This document shows positions 1 through 9,339 of a stretch of 64,000 nt of DNA, one piece after another. Source of the stretch: Streptomyces sp. NBC_00258. GTDB lineage: Bacteria; Actinomycetota; Actinomycetes; Streptomycetales; Streptomycetaceae. The DNA is taken from assembly GCF_036182465.1 (NCBI RefSeq), contig NZ_CP108081.1:6572001-6636000 (forward strand), given 5' to 3'. Both the position numbers and the translations under genes were made by a program. Every line of letters starts with the position of its first letter. Positions within the stretch are counted from its first letter, which is position 1. A model generated the notes under the pieces. The model made no database searches, was not told the DNA's origin, and saw only the letters and a list, made by a program, of their open reading frames with translations.

Positions 1-555
1 GTGGCGGACTGGTCGATGCTCAGCCCCGACCACGCCGACTTCGTCGCCTCACGGCGTATGCGCGCGCTCCCCGACTGGGACTCCGGTGCCCGCAAGGCCG
101 CCTGCCCCGACGGACAGCGCCTCCTCGGCCTCAGCCATACGGGCAACCGGGGCCTGTGCTCCGACGTGACCGCCGGCCCTCTGTTGGTCCCGGCAGGCGG
201 TCACGAGGTGGTCAGGGACGAGCGGCACGTCACCCCGGGCGGCGACTGGGCCTCCGGATACACCAAACTCCAGTGCCCCGACGGCCACTTCCTCACCGGC
301 TACAGCGTCCGCGGCTCCGCCGTCTCGGCCGCCCTGTGCACGGCCGCCCCGACGGGGAAGCTCGGCACGGCCGCCCGCACGGTCTGGTTCGACCGCGGTG
401 ACGACAGGGGTCCGGCCCCCAAGGGCGGCGACTTCGCGAGCGGCCACTACAAGGGCCAGTGCGCGACCGACGAGTACGCGGCCGGAATCGCCTACACCGC
501 CCGCGTCGGCTCGGCACGGACACCGGACGCGCTGTACTGCCGGAAACTCGCCTGA
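1..555 (+). CDS. C-terminal part of a cysteine-containing repeat protein (5' end outside window)
   Basis: The open frame runs in from the window edge, so the gene is probably longer and its true start is not visible. The 184 visible residues contain three imperfect repeats of about 55-60 residues, each beginning with a D(W/F)xSG..K..C pattern (around residues 25, 81 and 143). The repeats carry paired cysteines, which suggests disulfides and an extracellular location. I do not recognise a catalytic motif. Such repeats are often a C-terminal module on secreted Streptomyces enzymes, but that is inference. A stop at 553-555 ends the frame. Confidence 0.6.
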   Translation: MADWSMLSPDHADFVASRRMRALPDWDSGARKAACPDGQRLLGLSHTGNRGLCSDVTAGPLLVPAGGHEVVRDERHVTPGGDWASGYTKLQCPDGHFLTGYSVRGSAVSAALCTAAPTGKLGTAARTVWFDRGDDRGPAPKGGDFASGHYKGQCATDEYAAGIAYTARVGSARTPDALYCRKLA

Positions 556-829
556 CCCGTCGAGCCTCAGGCAGGGACGCTCGCATGTTGCCGTTCCGCT
601 TCAGCGAGGCGTGCCGAGCGGGTCAGGGGGCCGAAGACGGCCAGCGCGACGCGCCGATCAGCCAGGTGCCGGCGATGAAGGGCGGGTCCGGGGGCAGCCT
701 GGAGTGATCGCCCGCCTCGTCTCCTACGCCGGTTGGCCCAGTGCGATGAGCGCGATCAACCGCCTCAAGGACATCGTCGGGAACGAGGCCCGGGCATGGA
801 CGAGGCCAGGCACGGAGGAGCAGCACGCC

Positions 830-1246
830 ATGGAAATCCTCAAGAAGCAGGCCACGGTGAAGGCGCCCGCCGAATGGTTCACGGGTGACGTCTGGTTCGA
901 CGTCGTCCTCGCCGGCCAGGAGCCGTCCCGGATGCGCGCCAACATGGTGCGCTTCTCGCCGTGCGCCCGTACCGACTGGCACTCCCACGCCATGGGCCAG
1001 ACCCTGCACATCGTCTCCGGCACAGCCCTGATCGGCACCCGTGACGGCACGGTCATCGAGGCCCACCCCGGCGACACGATCCACACCCCGCCGGGCGAGG
1101 AGCACTGGCACGGCGCCACCGCCGACCACTTCATGACCCACCTCGCGATGTGGGAGGGCCCCGGCCCGGACGGCGGCCCCGAGACCACCTGGCTGGAGAA
1201 GGTCGACGACGCCGAGTACGGGGCGCCGCGCAGCAGCACCCGCTGA
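830..1246 (+). CDS. Cupin-domain protein
   Basis: A 138-residue single-domain cupin. The ATG at 830 is preceded by GGAGG about 11 bases upstream; an in-frame ATG at 746 would add 28 residues without a better ribosome site. Cupin motif 1 is visible as WHSHAMGQ followed by a downstream Glu, and motif 2 as PGEEHWHGA, giving the His/Glu set that normally binds a metal. Small cupins of this kind act as dioxygenase- or lyase-like enzymes or as sensors; the substrate cannot be read. The next gene, a zinc alcohol dehydrogenase on the same strand 74 bp away, suggests a shared catabolic or detoxification role. Confidence 0.75.
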   Translation: MEILKKQATVKAPAEWFTGDVWFDVVLAGQEPSRMRANMVRFSPCARTDWHSHAMGQTLHIVSGTALIGTRDGTVIEAHPGDTIHTPPGEEHWHGATADHFMTHLAMWEGPGPDGGPETTWLEKVDDAEYGAPRSSTR

Positions 1247-1320
1247 ATCCCGGGCAGCGGCACCGGCCGAACCCCGCACAGCGGCACCGCCGAACCAAGA
1301 CACCCGATCGGAAAGCACTC

Positions 1321-2355
1321 ATGCGAGCAACACTGATCTACGGCGCCGGCGACATCCGCGTCGAGAACGTCCCCGACCCGAAGATCCACCGGCCCACCGA
1401 CGCGATCGTCCGGGTGCTGCGCTCCTGTATCTGCGGCAGCGACCTGTGGCCGTACGGGTCGCGCGAGGCCACCGAGCACGGGGACCGCATCGGCCACGAG
1501 TTCCTCGGCATCGTGGAGGAACTCGGCCCGGAGGTGTCCGGGCTGAAGCGCGGCGACCTGGTCGTCGCCCCCTTCGTCTGGTCCGACAACACCTGCGACT
1601 TCTGCGCAGAGGGTCTGCAGACCTCCTGTCGGCACGGCGGCGGCTGGGCCGCGGGCGATGTGGACGGCGGCCAGGGCGAGGCGGTACGCGTCCCGCAGGC
1701 GCAGGGCACGCTGGTCAAGCTGCCGGTGGCAGAGGACTCGGCCCTCCTGCCGTCCCTCCTCACGCTGTCCGACGTGTTCTGCACCGGCCACCACTGCGCG
1801 GTCACCGCCGGGGTCGGCCCCCGTACGACCGTCACGGTCGTCGGCGACGGAGCGGTCGGCCTCTCCGCCGTGCTGGCCGCCAGGTGGCTCGGTGCGGAGC
1901 GGATCATCCTGATGGGCCGGCACAAGGGCCGCACCGACCTGGGCCGCGACTTCGGTGCCACCGACGTCGTCGCCGAGCGCGGCGAGGAAGGGATCGAGCG
2001 CGTACGGGAACTGACCGGCGGCGACGGCACCCACACCGTCCTGGAGTGCGTCGGTACGCTGCCGGCCCTGAACATGTCGGTCGGCGCGGTCCGCGCGGGC
2101 GGCACGATCAGCCGCGTCGGCGCACCTCAGTACTCCGAAGTCCCTCTCGGATTCCCGGAGTTCATGAAGAACCTCACCCTCACCGGCGGGGTGGCGCCGG
2201 CCCGCGCGTACATCGAGGAGCTGCTGCCCGACGTACTGGAGGGCCGGATCGAGCCGGGCCGCGTCTTCGACCGTACGGTCGGCATGGACGGCGTACCGGA
2301 CGGATACCGCGCGATGGCCGACCGCGAGGCCCTGAAGGTTCTCGTCGAGCCGTGA
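1321..2355 (+). CDS. Zinc-dependent alcohol dehydrogenase (MDR family)
   Basis: A 344-residue medium-chain dehydrogenase/reductase. The GroES-like N-terminal half carries the catalytic zinc ligands: Cys in CICGSDLW, then the GHEFLG motif with its His-Glu pair. A cysteine cluster (CDFCAEGLQTSC) matches the structural-zinc lobe only partly. The Rossmann half contains GDGAVGLSAVLAA, the NAD(P)-binding glycine motif. The family oxidises alcohols or reduces aldehydes with NAD(P); the substrate is unknown. The ATG at 1321 is chosen because the family N-terminus (MRATLIYGAGDIRVE) starts there, although the frame is open upstream. It follows the cupin gene and may be co-transcribed with it. Confidence 0.88.
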   Translation: MRATLIYGAGDIRVENVPDPKIHRPTDAIVRVLRSCICGSDLWPYGSREATEHGDRIGHEFLGIVEELGPEVSGLKRGDLVVAPFVWSDNTCDFCAEGLQTSCRHGGGWAAGDVDGGQGEAVRVPQAQGTLVKLPVAEDSALLPSLLTLSDVFCTGHHCAVTAGVGPRTTVTVVGDGAVGLSAVLAARWLGAERIILMGRHKGRTDLGRDFGATDVVAERGEEGIERVRELTGGDGTHTVLECVGTLPALNMSVGAVRAGGTISRVGAPQYSEVPLGFPEFMKNLTLTGGVAPARAYIEELLPDVLEGRIEPGRVFDRTVGMDGVPDGYRAMADREALKVLVEP

Positions 2356-2397
2356 GCGTGAGCCGACGGCCGACGGCCGGTGGCCGACGTGGGCGCG

Positions 2398-3330
2398 TCA
2401 GTGTCGCCGGGGCGCCCGCCCGGCGGCCTCGGTCTCGGCCGGCTCCCGGTCCAGGTCCAGGTCCAGGTCCTGGCCCCGGTCGAGTCGGACCATCACGTCG
2501 TACTCCGGAGTGCCGGGTCCGGCGTGGTACGCCACCAGGCGCTGACCCGAGCCGCCGTCCAGCTGGAGTGAGTGGTAGCCGAGGGTGAAGGTGCCGGCGT
2601 CGGGGTGGTGGAAGGTCTTGCGCCCGCTGCTGTGGCCCGTGACGTCGTAGTCCTCCCAGAGGCGGGCGAAATCCGGGCTCTTCGCGAGCAGCTCGTCGAC
2701 CAGGCCGGTGAGGTCGGGGGCGTCCGGTTCGACGCCGGCCAGGGTACGGAGACGGGCGACACAGCCGCGGATCTGGATCTCCCAGTCCTCGAACAGGACG
2801 CGGGCGGTCGGGTACAGGAAGACGTAGCGCACGATGTTGCGCTGCCCCTGCGGCCAGTCCGCGAGCCCGGCCATCAGCCGCAGCCCGCCGGGGTTGGCGG
2901 CCAGCACGTCCATGGTGCGGCTGACGACGTGGGCGGGGTTGGGGCGCAGGCTCTCCAGGAGCAGTTCCATACCGGGATCCACGCTCGTGGCGGGTTCCTC
3001 GGCCGTCCGGAACGGGGCGGCGCCGCGGGCCGCGCAGGCGGCGAGGTCGCGCAGGTGCCGGCGCTCGGGTTCCTCCAGCAGCAGCGCGGTGGCGAGGGCG
3101 TCGACGACGGACGGGCTGGGGTTGGTCTCCCTGCCGCGTTCCATACGCGTGTAGTAGTCGATGCTGACCCCGGCGAGAGTCGCCAGCTCCTCGCGGCGCA
3201 GGCCGGGCGTACGACGCAGCCCGGGTCCGGCCGGGAGCCCGACGTCGGCGGGCGTCACCCGGGCCCGACGGGCTTTGAGAAACCGCCCCAGCTCGCCACC
3301 ACCGCTGCCGCTGTGCTGCTCACGTGCCAT
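2398..3330 (-). CDS. XRE/MmyB-type transcriptional regulator
   Basis: 310 residues. The first ~80 form a Cro/C1-type helix-turn-helix with the typical LRREELATLAGVSIDYYTR recognition region. The rest matches the MmyB-like ligand-binding domain, with its familiar core of aromatic residues and a final YHAGPGTPEYD segment. Family members are usually local regulators of neighbouring oxidoreductases and respond to small hydrophobic ligands. It converges on the alcohol dehydrogenase gene 42 bp away, so regulation of that gene is plausible but not shown. A Gln/Leu-Asp repeat (DLDLDLD) near the C-terminus comes from a short tandem DNA repeat around 2450-2470. Confidence 0.87.
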   Translation of the reverse strand: MAREQHSGSGGGELGRFLKARRARVTPADVGLPAGPGLRRTPGLRREELATLAGVSIDYYTRMERGRETNPSPSVVDALATALLLEEPERRHLRDLAACAARGAAPFRTAEEPATSVDPGMELLLESLRPNPAHVVSRTMDVLAANPGGLRLMAGLADWPQGQRNIVRYVFLYPTARVLFEDWEIQIRGCVARLRTLAGVEPDAPDLTGLVDELLAKSPDFARLWEDYDVTGHSSGRKTFHHPDAGTFTLGYHSLQLDGGSGQRLVAYHAGPGTPEYDVMVRLDRGQDLDLDLDREPAETEAAGRAPRRH

Positions 3331-3434
3331 GCGTTCCAGTCTGGCAGCCGTGTGACCAGCGGGACAGCCGCGTGGGGGGCCCTGTCACACCCCCTGGAAC
3401 ACGGCTCTCCCGAGGAGCGCGGCCGACGCGACCC

Positions 3435-3701
3435 TTACCGCGTCCGTCGTGCATGCCGGTGCGTCCGTCGACGCAGAGTGAAGGCGCAGGCAAGCATCCC
3501 GAGGCCCCAGGCGATCAGAAGGGCACCCCACAGCGGCATGGTCACCTGCGGGACGAGAAGGCGGATCTCGACGTTCTCGCGGTTCTGGAAGATGAAGACC
3601 AGAGCGATCGCGCTGATCAGAACGAACGGCGCGAGGCGTCTGACAGAGGGCCGCGAGAAGAACGGCGTATGCGCCTTGTGATCTGTACTGGTCTCAGCCA
3701 T
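3435..3701 (-). CDS. LapA-domain small membrane protein
   Basis: 88 residues. There are two hydrophobic segments (about residues 25-42 and 55-75) and the internal QNRENVEIRLLVPQVTMPL sequence typical of the LapA (DUF1049) domain. A basic His/Arg-rich tail follows the second segment, predicting a cytoplasmic C-terminus. In other bacteria LapA-domain proteins sit beside envelope or lipopolysaccharide assembly genes; in actinobacteria the role is unknown. It appears monocistronic. Confidence 0.75.
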   Translation of the reverse strand: MAETSTDHKAHTPFFSRPSVRRLAPFVLISAIALVFIFQNRENVEIRLLVPQVTMPLWGALLIAWGLGMLACAFTLRRRTHRHARRTR

Positions 3702-3798
3702 GGGGCCGCCTCTCCGTCACGCACCCCTGCATCCAGCGTCCTCTCCTACGCCGCGCCCCGCCACCGAAGGGGCCGGGGCACACGGGGGCGGCGACTGG

Positions 3799-4446
3799 CT
3801 ACTGGCCTCGACCGGCCAGCCAGAGCGTCACCTCCTGCCAGGCGGCCCGCCCCTCTGCCTCCGTGCCCCACCACCAGGAGAAAGGCGAGTCGCCCGAATC
3901 CAGCTCCTCCCGCCACCGGTGGACGCTCTCGTCCAGGTGCCGACGGGCGATCGGGCCCTCCTCCGTCTCCCAGCGGGCCAGCCACGGAGCGACCGAGGAC
4001 CCCGCCGTCACGCAGCTCTCGAATACCTCGGATGCCGGGATCGGCGGAGACTTCGTCCGCAGGGTCCTGGTCCACCACGCGTCCAGGAAACCCGCGACGG
4101 CCTGGGCCTGCCCGCCGGGCCACTGCGGCCAGCCCGCCGCAGCCAGTCCCCGGGCCATGAGGTCGGACTCGTGCTCCCCCTCGGCCAGGATCACGACGAG
4201 CTGTGGCAGAACCCGTCTGATGATCGCGGGCTGGTCGTCCCAGTGGGAAGGATGCTTCTGAGCTACGCGGCGGGCAAGGTCCGCCGGCACCGGGATATCG
4301 GGAGTCCTCAGCAGCCCGACCTCGCCCGCATCGAAGCACCGGCCACAGCCGGTCTCGTCCACTCGGGCCGTCATACCGCCAAAGACTTTCGCGACCCTGT
4401 CCACCGCAGCGGCAAGGGCATCGGCATCGGCGCCAGGAAGAGTCAC
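3799..4446 (-). CDS. Hypothetical protein
   Basis: About 215 residues from a GTG at 4446; a TTG at 4461 is an alternative. The protein is rich in Trp and acidic residues, with a C-terminal section (WRWREELDSGD...WWWGTEAEGRAAW region) that looks like a globular domain. An N-terminal Cys-x2-Cys pair (CGRC) lies in the first 45 residues. There is no signal peptide, membrane segment or known family motif. Codon usage on this strand is normal for the genome, which supports it as a real gene. Function unknown. Confidence 0.55.
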   Translation of the reverse strand: MTLPGADADALAAAVDRVAKVFGGMTARVDETGCGRCFDAGEVGLLRTPDIPVPADLARRVAQKHPSHWDDQPAIIRRVLPQLVVILAEGEHESDLMARGLAAAGWPQWPGGQAQAVAGFLDAWWTRTLRTKSPPIPASEVFESCVTAGSSVAPWLARWETEEGPIARRHLDESVHRWREELDSGDSPFSWWWGTEAEGRAAWQEVTLWLAGRGQ

Positions 4447-4705
4447 AACGCACCCCGTCAAAACTCCAGCGGGTCACCCCGGCCGAAGAGATCGACGCTA
4501 CCAGGCGACACCTCCGCACGACCGAAAAAGACCTGATCACTCAGGTGCTGCGCCGCACACGTGAGCCGCCGGAACCGGGACCGAGGTCTGGGACGTCCGG
4601 CAGCGGGAGCCGGAGGTCCGGAACACGTTCCGGTCCGATACCACGCGGCCGGTCGGACAGTCCCCCGTGCCATCCGACCGGCCATCGGTTGTACGAACGG
4701 GGACG

Positions 4706-5743
4706 CTATCGAGTGGCGGTCGGACGGGTCTTGGACGAATTTGACCTCGCGGAGAGGGCCAGGGCCCCTTCCACCCGGCGGGAGGCGACCATCTGTCCGG
4801 GGGTGGTGCCGGCGATGGCGCGGAACTCGCGGTTGAGGTGTGCCTGGTCGTAGAAGCCGCAGGCCGTCGAGATCTCGGTGAGGCTCGCGGCCCCGTGGTT
4901 GAGCATCGCCACGGCGTGGCGGAAGCGCAGCACCCGGGCGGACGCCTTCGGTGTCAGCCCGATCTGCTGGGTGAACCGCCGGACCAGGTACCCCTGGCTC
5001 CACCCCACTTCCGCGGCGATACGGGCGATCGGGATCACCCCCGCGCTGCCGGAGAGCAGGTGCCAGGCGTGGTGGACCTCGGGCGAGGGGTCCGGGCCGT
5101 CCCCGAGCCGGGCCAGCAGCGCCGCGTCCAGCAGGTCGAACCTGGCCGCCCAGTCCTGGGTGGACGCCAGCCGCTCCACCAGCACCCGGGCCTCGGGCCC
5201 CAGAACGTCCCGGATCTCGATGGCCAGGTTCGTCAGCTCGCTCATCGGCATGCCGAACAGCCGGTAGGCGCCCAGCGGCGTGAACTCGACCCGGATCGCC
5301 TCCTGGCCGCCGGGATGCACACAGATCGCGGGCCGGTCCTCCAGCCCCACCACCAGCGACCCGATGCTCCCGCTGTCCCCGCCCGGCATGCCCAGCCGCC
5401 GGACCTGGGAAAACGGCTCCGCGAGGCTGATCAGCAGGGTCGCGTGCCCGGTCGGCACCAACCGCGCCTCGTACGGCGTGGTCATCGCTTCCCAGTAGCC
5501 GACGTAACTGCGCAGGAACGGCCGCAACCCGGGATGCCAGGGCCGCGTGACCCGCCACAGACCACCGATCCGCGCGATGTCGACCGCACCCGTACGCAGC
5601 GTGCCGCCCCGCGCACCTTGAAGCACCAAGAGGCTCCCCTCACCCCGAGGGACCGCCCTGAGCAACCGCCTGGCAGCTCCGCAGTACCCTCGTCCGCTGT
5701 CCGGTGTAGCAGCCGATCGTTCCGCGTGTTCCACAGTACCCAT
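4706..5743 (-). CDS. AraC-family transcriptional regulator
   Basis: 345 residues. The C-terminal third carries the two AraC helix-turn-helix motifs: IARIAAEVGWSQGYLVRRF, then LTEISTACGFYDQAHLNREF, ending in GTTPGQMVASRR. The N-terminal two thirds resemble the ligand-sensing half of AraC regulators with a YxxG...LVPTGHATLLISL pattern typical of the DUF6597-type sensor. It probably activates or represses a nearby gene in response to a small molecule, but no target site is evident. The ATG at 5743 is the first start in the frame. Confidence 0.87.
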   Translation of the reverse strand: MGTVEHAERSAATPDSGRGYCGAARRLLRAVPRGEGSLLVLQGARGGTLRTGAVDIARIGGLWRVTRPWHPGLRPFLRSYVGYWEAMTTPYEARLVPTGHATLLISLAEPFSQVRRLGMPGGDSGSIGSLVVGLEDRPAICVHPGGQEAIRVEFTPLGAYRLFGMPMSELTNLAIEIRDVLGPEARVLVERLASTQDWAARFDLLDAALLARLGDGPDPSPEVHHAWHLLSGSAGVIPIARIAAEVGWSQGYLVRRFTQQIGLTPKASARVLRFRHAVAMLNHGAASLTEISTACGFYDQAHLNREFRAIAGTTPGQMVASRRVEGALALSARSNSSKTRPTATR

Positions 5744-6191
5744 GTGACCGCACCCAACTCACGGGCCACGAAGTGAAGTTGAGGTGCGGATGGGTGGATC
5801 CGGTGAGCGTTCCGGGCCGAGGAACCCCGGCCTCGTCGCCGAGGAACCCCGGCCTCGTCGGAGAAGCGACGGGTCAGCCGCCGCCGGCGAGGAGGCCTGC
5901 CGCGCCGACCGTCTCGTTGACGGTGGTGGACACCGCCGGCAGCCGTAGTGCGGGGGCGACGCGCTCCGGGTCGTCCCACTCATTCCCCGTGGGATTGGGC
6001 ATCGCGGACCGGTTCACGGTGTCCATGGCGTCAAGGAACACCCCGGCGTTCTGCCGGAGCGGCCGCCGTCTCATCGCATGTCGGCGCGACCGTCGTCCTG
6101 CCGCCGTCCGCGGCAGGTCGGCCGATCTCGAACAGCGGAGGTCGGCCGATCTCGAACCGGGGCAGGCCCGGGAGCCGGGCCTGCCCGCTGC
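5744..6191. other. Intergenic region without a convincing gene
   Basis: 448 bases between the divergently placed end of the lipoprotein gene and the AraC start. A short repeat, GAGGAACCCCGGCCTCGTC, occurs twice in a row around 5819-5853. A second short direct repeat, GTCGGCCGATCTCGAAC, occurs at about 6117 and 6142. The region should hold the AraC promoter, but I cannot pick out a clear -35/-10 pair. A 66-codon minus-strand frame (5874-6074) is open but has no ribosome site. Confidence 0.4.
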
Positions 6192-7019
6192 TCAGTGGTC
6201 GTCGGTGATGGTGGTCGCGATGCCGTTGCTGATCTCGACCTCGGCGGAGAAGCCCTTCTTGGCGGCCGCCTCCAGTTGGGCCTCGGTGCACTCGACGCCG
6301 CCCTCGCCGCCCGGCCCGGTGTTCACGGCGTCGCAGATGTCGTCGTAGCCCATGATCTTGGTGTCGTCGGCGACGAGGAACTGCTGCTCGGTGCCCTTCA
6401 TGTCGGAGACGGTGTACTTGCCCGGCGCCAGGTAGGAGACGTTGCCGAACCAGGTTCCGTTGACGCCCTTGCCCTTGTTGACGCCCTCGACGACCGACTC
6501 GTCGCGGCCGGAGGACGAGTCGGAGTCCGACCCGGAGGAACCGGAGGAGTCCGAACCGGAGCCGGTGTCCTGCTGGGCGGCGCGGCGCTCGGTCACCAGG
6601 GTCGCGGCGCCGTTCTTCATCTCCACGTCGGCGTTCACGGCACCCTTCTTGAGGGCCGCCTCCAACTGGTCCAGCGTGCACGGGGCGTCCACCTTGGCCC
6701 CCGCCTCGCCGCATATCGTGCCGACGCCGTAGACCTCGGTGTCGTCGGCGACCCAGAACTGCTGGTCCTCCTTGCCCGCTACGGACACGATGTACTTGCC
6801 CGGGGCGAGATAGGTGACCTTGCCGTTCTTGAACGAGCCGCTGACGCCCTTGGAGCTCTTGGAGTCCGACGCCTTCTCCGCGGCCGCCACCGGGCTCGCC
6901 GTGTCCGCCGCGCCCTTGCCGGACGATCCGTCGTCGGTGCCGTTCTGGCACGCCGTCATCAGCAGTCCGGCGGTGAGTGCGGCGGTGGCGACGATGGCCT
7001 GGCGCAGGCGGCGGTTCAT
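6192..7019 (-). CDS. Secreted lipoprotein with duplicated domain
   Basis: 275 residues from the ATG at 7019 (a GTG at 7022 adds one residue); AAGGA lies about 10 bases upstream. The N-terminus is a lipoprotein signal peptide with lipobox LMTAC, so the mature protein should be lipid-anchored outside the membrane. The rest is two copies of a ~90-residue domain (roughly residues 45-140 and 180-275). Each contains YLAPGKY, then a QQF(W/L)VADDT segment and a (I/D)C....C-T..QLEAA.KKG segment. The copies are separated by a Ser/Asp/Gly-rich linker. Function unknown; the internal duplication is clear. Confidence 0.8.
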   Translation of the reverse strand: MNRRLRQAIVATAALTAGLLMTACQNGTDDGSSGKGAADTASPVAAAEKASDSKSSKGVSGSFKNGKVTYLAPGKYIVSVAGKEDQQFWVADDTEVYGVGTICGEAGAKVDAPCTLDQLEAALKKGAVNADVEMKNGAATLVTERRAAQQDTGSGSDSSGSSGSDSDSSSGRDESVVEGVNKGKGVNGTWFGNVSYLAPGKYTVSDMKGTEQQFLVADDTKIMGYDDICDAVNTGPGGEGGVECTEAQLEAAAKKGFSAEVEISNGIATTITDDH

Positions 7020-7382
7020 CACGGGAGATTCCTTCCGAGGGGCGGGAACAGCAGGGAGCCGGCGGCGTTTCCGCCCATTCCCGCTCTGTGATCACTATGA
7101 GGCGTCCCAGGTCCCACAGGTCACGCCTGTCCTCGCTTCAGAACAGCGCGGTCACACAGTCGTGACACGGCAACACAGCGGCTGCGTACGGCAGTTCGCC
7201 GATGGCGGGCGGGCAGCAGGGCCGGCCGGCCGTGTGCTCCCCGGCAGGCCGTGAACCCGGTGCGCTGTGGGGGTTCTGGGCGGGTCCGCGCGAAGTCCGG
7301 TGAAGCGGATCACCGCCGAGTTCGGGCTGAGTACACTCCGTCACCTGGCAGGACGGACGGTTGTGGGGCGAGGGGTGGCGCG
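7020..7382. promoter_or_regulatory. Divergent intergenic region between lipoprotein and kinase genes
   Basis: About 360 bases separate the two divergent starts, so promoters for both genes should lie here. I see short palindromic pieces (TGATCA near 7089; GTCACACAGTCGTGACAC near 7151-7168) that could be operator sequences, but no confident promoter hexamers. GAGGGG at 7370-7375 is the ribosome site of the kinase gene. Confidence 0.4.
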
Positions 7383-9338
7383 GTGCTGGTGACGCCGGAG
7401 GCCGGGGACAGGATCGCCGACCGGTATCTCTTGCGGGAGCCCATCGGCAGCGGCGGGATGGGCGTCGTCTGGCTGGCCTGGGACGAGCGGCTCGAACGGC
7501 GGGTCGCGGTCAAGTGCGCCCGCCTGGACGACGACCGGGCCGCGCGGCGGCTCATGGGCGAGGCGCGCAACGCCGGGCGGCTGCACCACCCGAACATCGT
7601 GGGCGTCTTCGACTTCGTCGACGAGGGTGCCACCTGCTGGATCATCATGGAGTACGTCCCCTCGCGCAGCCTCGCGCAGATCGTGACGGAGGGCGGCCCG
7701 CTCACGCCCGAGGAGGCCGGGTCGATCGGCTGCCAGATCGCGGCCGCGTTGGCGAAGTCCCACAACGAGGGCGTGGTGCACGGCGATGTGACACCGGAGA
7801 ACATCCTCGTCACCGACGAAGGCATCGCGAGACTGACCGACTTCGGGATCTCGCGGGCCCTGTGGAGCGACGTCACCCACAGCACGACGGGCGGTGTGCG
7901 CGGCAAACCCCGGTATCTGGCACCGGAGTTGGCCAAGGGGCTGCCCGCGGGCGAGAAGTCCGACGTGTTCTCCCTGGGAGCCTCCCTGTTCTCGGCGGTC
8001 GAGGGCCGGTCGCCGTACGGGGAGGCCGAACACCCCATGGCGTATCTGGCCCGGGCCGTCGAGGGACACATCGAGCCCGCGCACCGGGCCGGACCGCTGG
8101 ACGGGCCGCTCACCGCCCTGCTGGAGGTGGAGCCCCGGCGCCGGCCCGACGCCGCCAGGGCACAGCAGCTGCTGACGCGCGCCGCACCCCCGCCCCCGCA
8201 CATACAGGAGCAGTTGCACGACAGCCGTACGGGGGACCTCGCGTCCCGCACGCTGCGGCTGGGGCGATTCCTGCGTCACCCGCGGGACTTCACGCCCTTC
8301 ATGCTTCAGCCGCCACGGCCCGTACGCCGCCGCCGGCCTTTGGCGATCACGGCGGTGGCGCTGGTCGCGGCGGGCGCGATCACGGCCGGGCTCGTCCTCT
8401 TCGGCCCGTGGGCCTCGAAGGACGACGACAGGAGTGGCCGTACCGGCGCGGCCGACGCGAAGCCGTCGGCCACGGCGCAGGCCGGCGCCATCGGCGACGA
8501 GCGCACGGCGAACCCCTGCGGGCTGCTCGGCGCGGCCTCGCTGAGCCGCTTCGGCGGCACCGCGCTGGACCCCGACTACGGGGAGATCGACCGGTGCGAC
8601 GTCCTGGTGCGCAACAACAGCGGTGACGACATCGCGGACGTCGAGGTGAACCTCGACTCGGACCGGGACGACTTCGACGGTGTCGGGTCCACCCGCCTGG
8701 TCGGCAGCCTCACGGTCGTGACGCTGAAGCGGGACGAAAACGCCTGCGAACGGGCCGTCCTGACCACCGACGGCAAGCAGATCCGCGTCATCGCGAAGCA
8801 GCTCGGCAAGGTGGCGCCCGACCCGTGCCAGATGGCCGACACCGCCACCGATCAGGTGGTCGGCGTGCTGGCCGAGGGCCCGGTGCCCCGCCGTGCGTCG
8901 TCGCCGGCCGCGAACTCCCTGGCCCGGCTCGACGCCTGCACGCTGCTGGACGCCACCGAGCTCAAGCGGCTTTCCGGCGTCGAGGCGGACAACCGGGACC
9001 GCGGCTTCGGTTCCTGGGACTGCGACTGGTCGAGCGACGACGGCAACCGCGCCGTGGAGATCCAGTTCAGCCGGGACAACTCGCTGGACGCAGACGACGG
9101 AACGCCGGTGAACGTCGCCGGCACGAAGAGCTACTCCATCGCGGACGAGGCCGAGGACGACAGCTGCACCGTACGGACCCCGCACCGCACCTACACCAAC
9201 TCGGTCGGCGACCGGACCACCGAACTCTTCCAGCTGACCGTGTACGCCCCGCAGCCTTCCGGCCAACTGTGCGACACCGCAACGGAGTTCGCGGCTGTCG
9301 TCGTACGGAACATCGCGAAACGACTGCCGGGGAAGTGA
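7383..9338 (+). CDS. Membrane Ser/Thr protein kinase with extracytoplasmic sensor half
   Basis: 651 residues. The kinase domain spans about residues 14-265: glycine loop GSGGMG (22-27), VAVK lysine at 44, DFG at 153-155 and APE at 180-182. The catalytic loop reads HGDVTPEN where most bacterial kinases have HRDLKPEN, making this a non-RD kinase. A single membrane segment (321-341) follows a basic stretch. The outer ~300 residues hold two related Cys-containing modules (C.LL....L beginning near residues 390 and 535) like DUF3558-type domains. The GTG at 7383 has GAGGGG seven bases upstream. The FHA gene starts 1 bp after the stop, so kinase and phospho-binding partner are probably co-translated. 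Confidence 0.9.
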   Translation: MLVTPEAGDRIADRYLLREPIGSGGMGVVWLAWDERLERRVAVKCARLDDDRAARRLMGEARNAGRLHHPNIVGVFDFVDEGATCWIIMEYVPSRSLAQIVTEGGPLTPEEAGSIGCQIAAALAKSHNEGVVHGDVTPENILVTDEGIARLTDFGISRALWSDVTHSTTGGVRGKPRYLAPELAKGLPAGEKSDVFSLGASLFSAVEGRSPYGEAEHPMAYLARAVEGHIEPAHRAGPLDGPLTALLEVEPRRRPDAARAQQLLTRAAPPPPHIQEQLHDSRTGDLASRTLRLGRFLRHPRDFTPFMLQPPRPVRRRRPLAITAVALVAAGAITAGLVLFGPWASKDDDRSGRTGAADAKPSATAQAGAIGDERTANPCGLLGAASLSRFGGTALDPDYGEIDRCDVLVRNNSGDDIADVEVNLDSDRDDFDGVGSTRLVGSLTVVTLKRDENACERAVLTTDGKQIRVIAKQLGKVAPDPCQMADTATDQVVGVLAEGPVPRRASSPAANSLARLDACTLLDATELKRLSGVEADNRDRGFGSWDCDWSSDDGNRAVEIQFSRDNSLDADDGTPVNVAGTKSYSIADEAEDDSCTVRTPHRTYTNSVGDRTTELFQLTVYAPQPSGQLCDTATEFAAVVVRNIAKRLPGK

Positions 9339-9339
9339 C

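Noticed and set aside
5874..6074. 66-codon minus-strand frame that could be a small peptide precursor
   Set aside because: No ribosome site in front of any start, no modifying enzymes nearby, and codon bias is not convincing.
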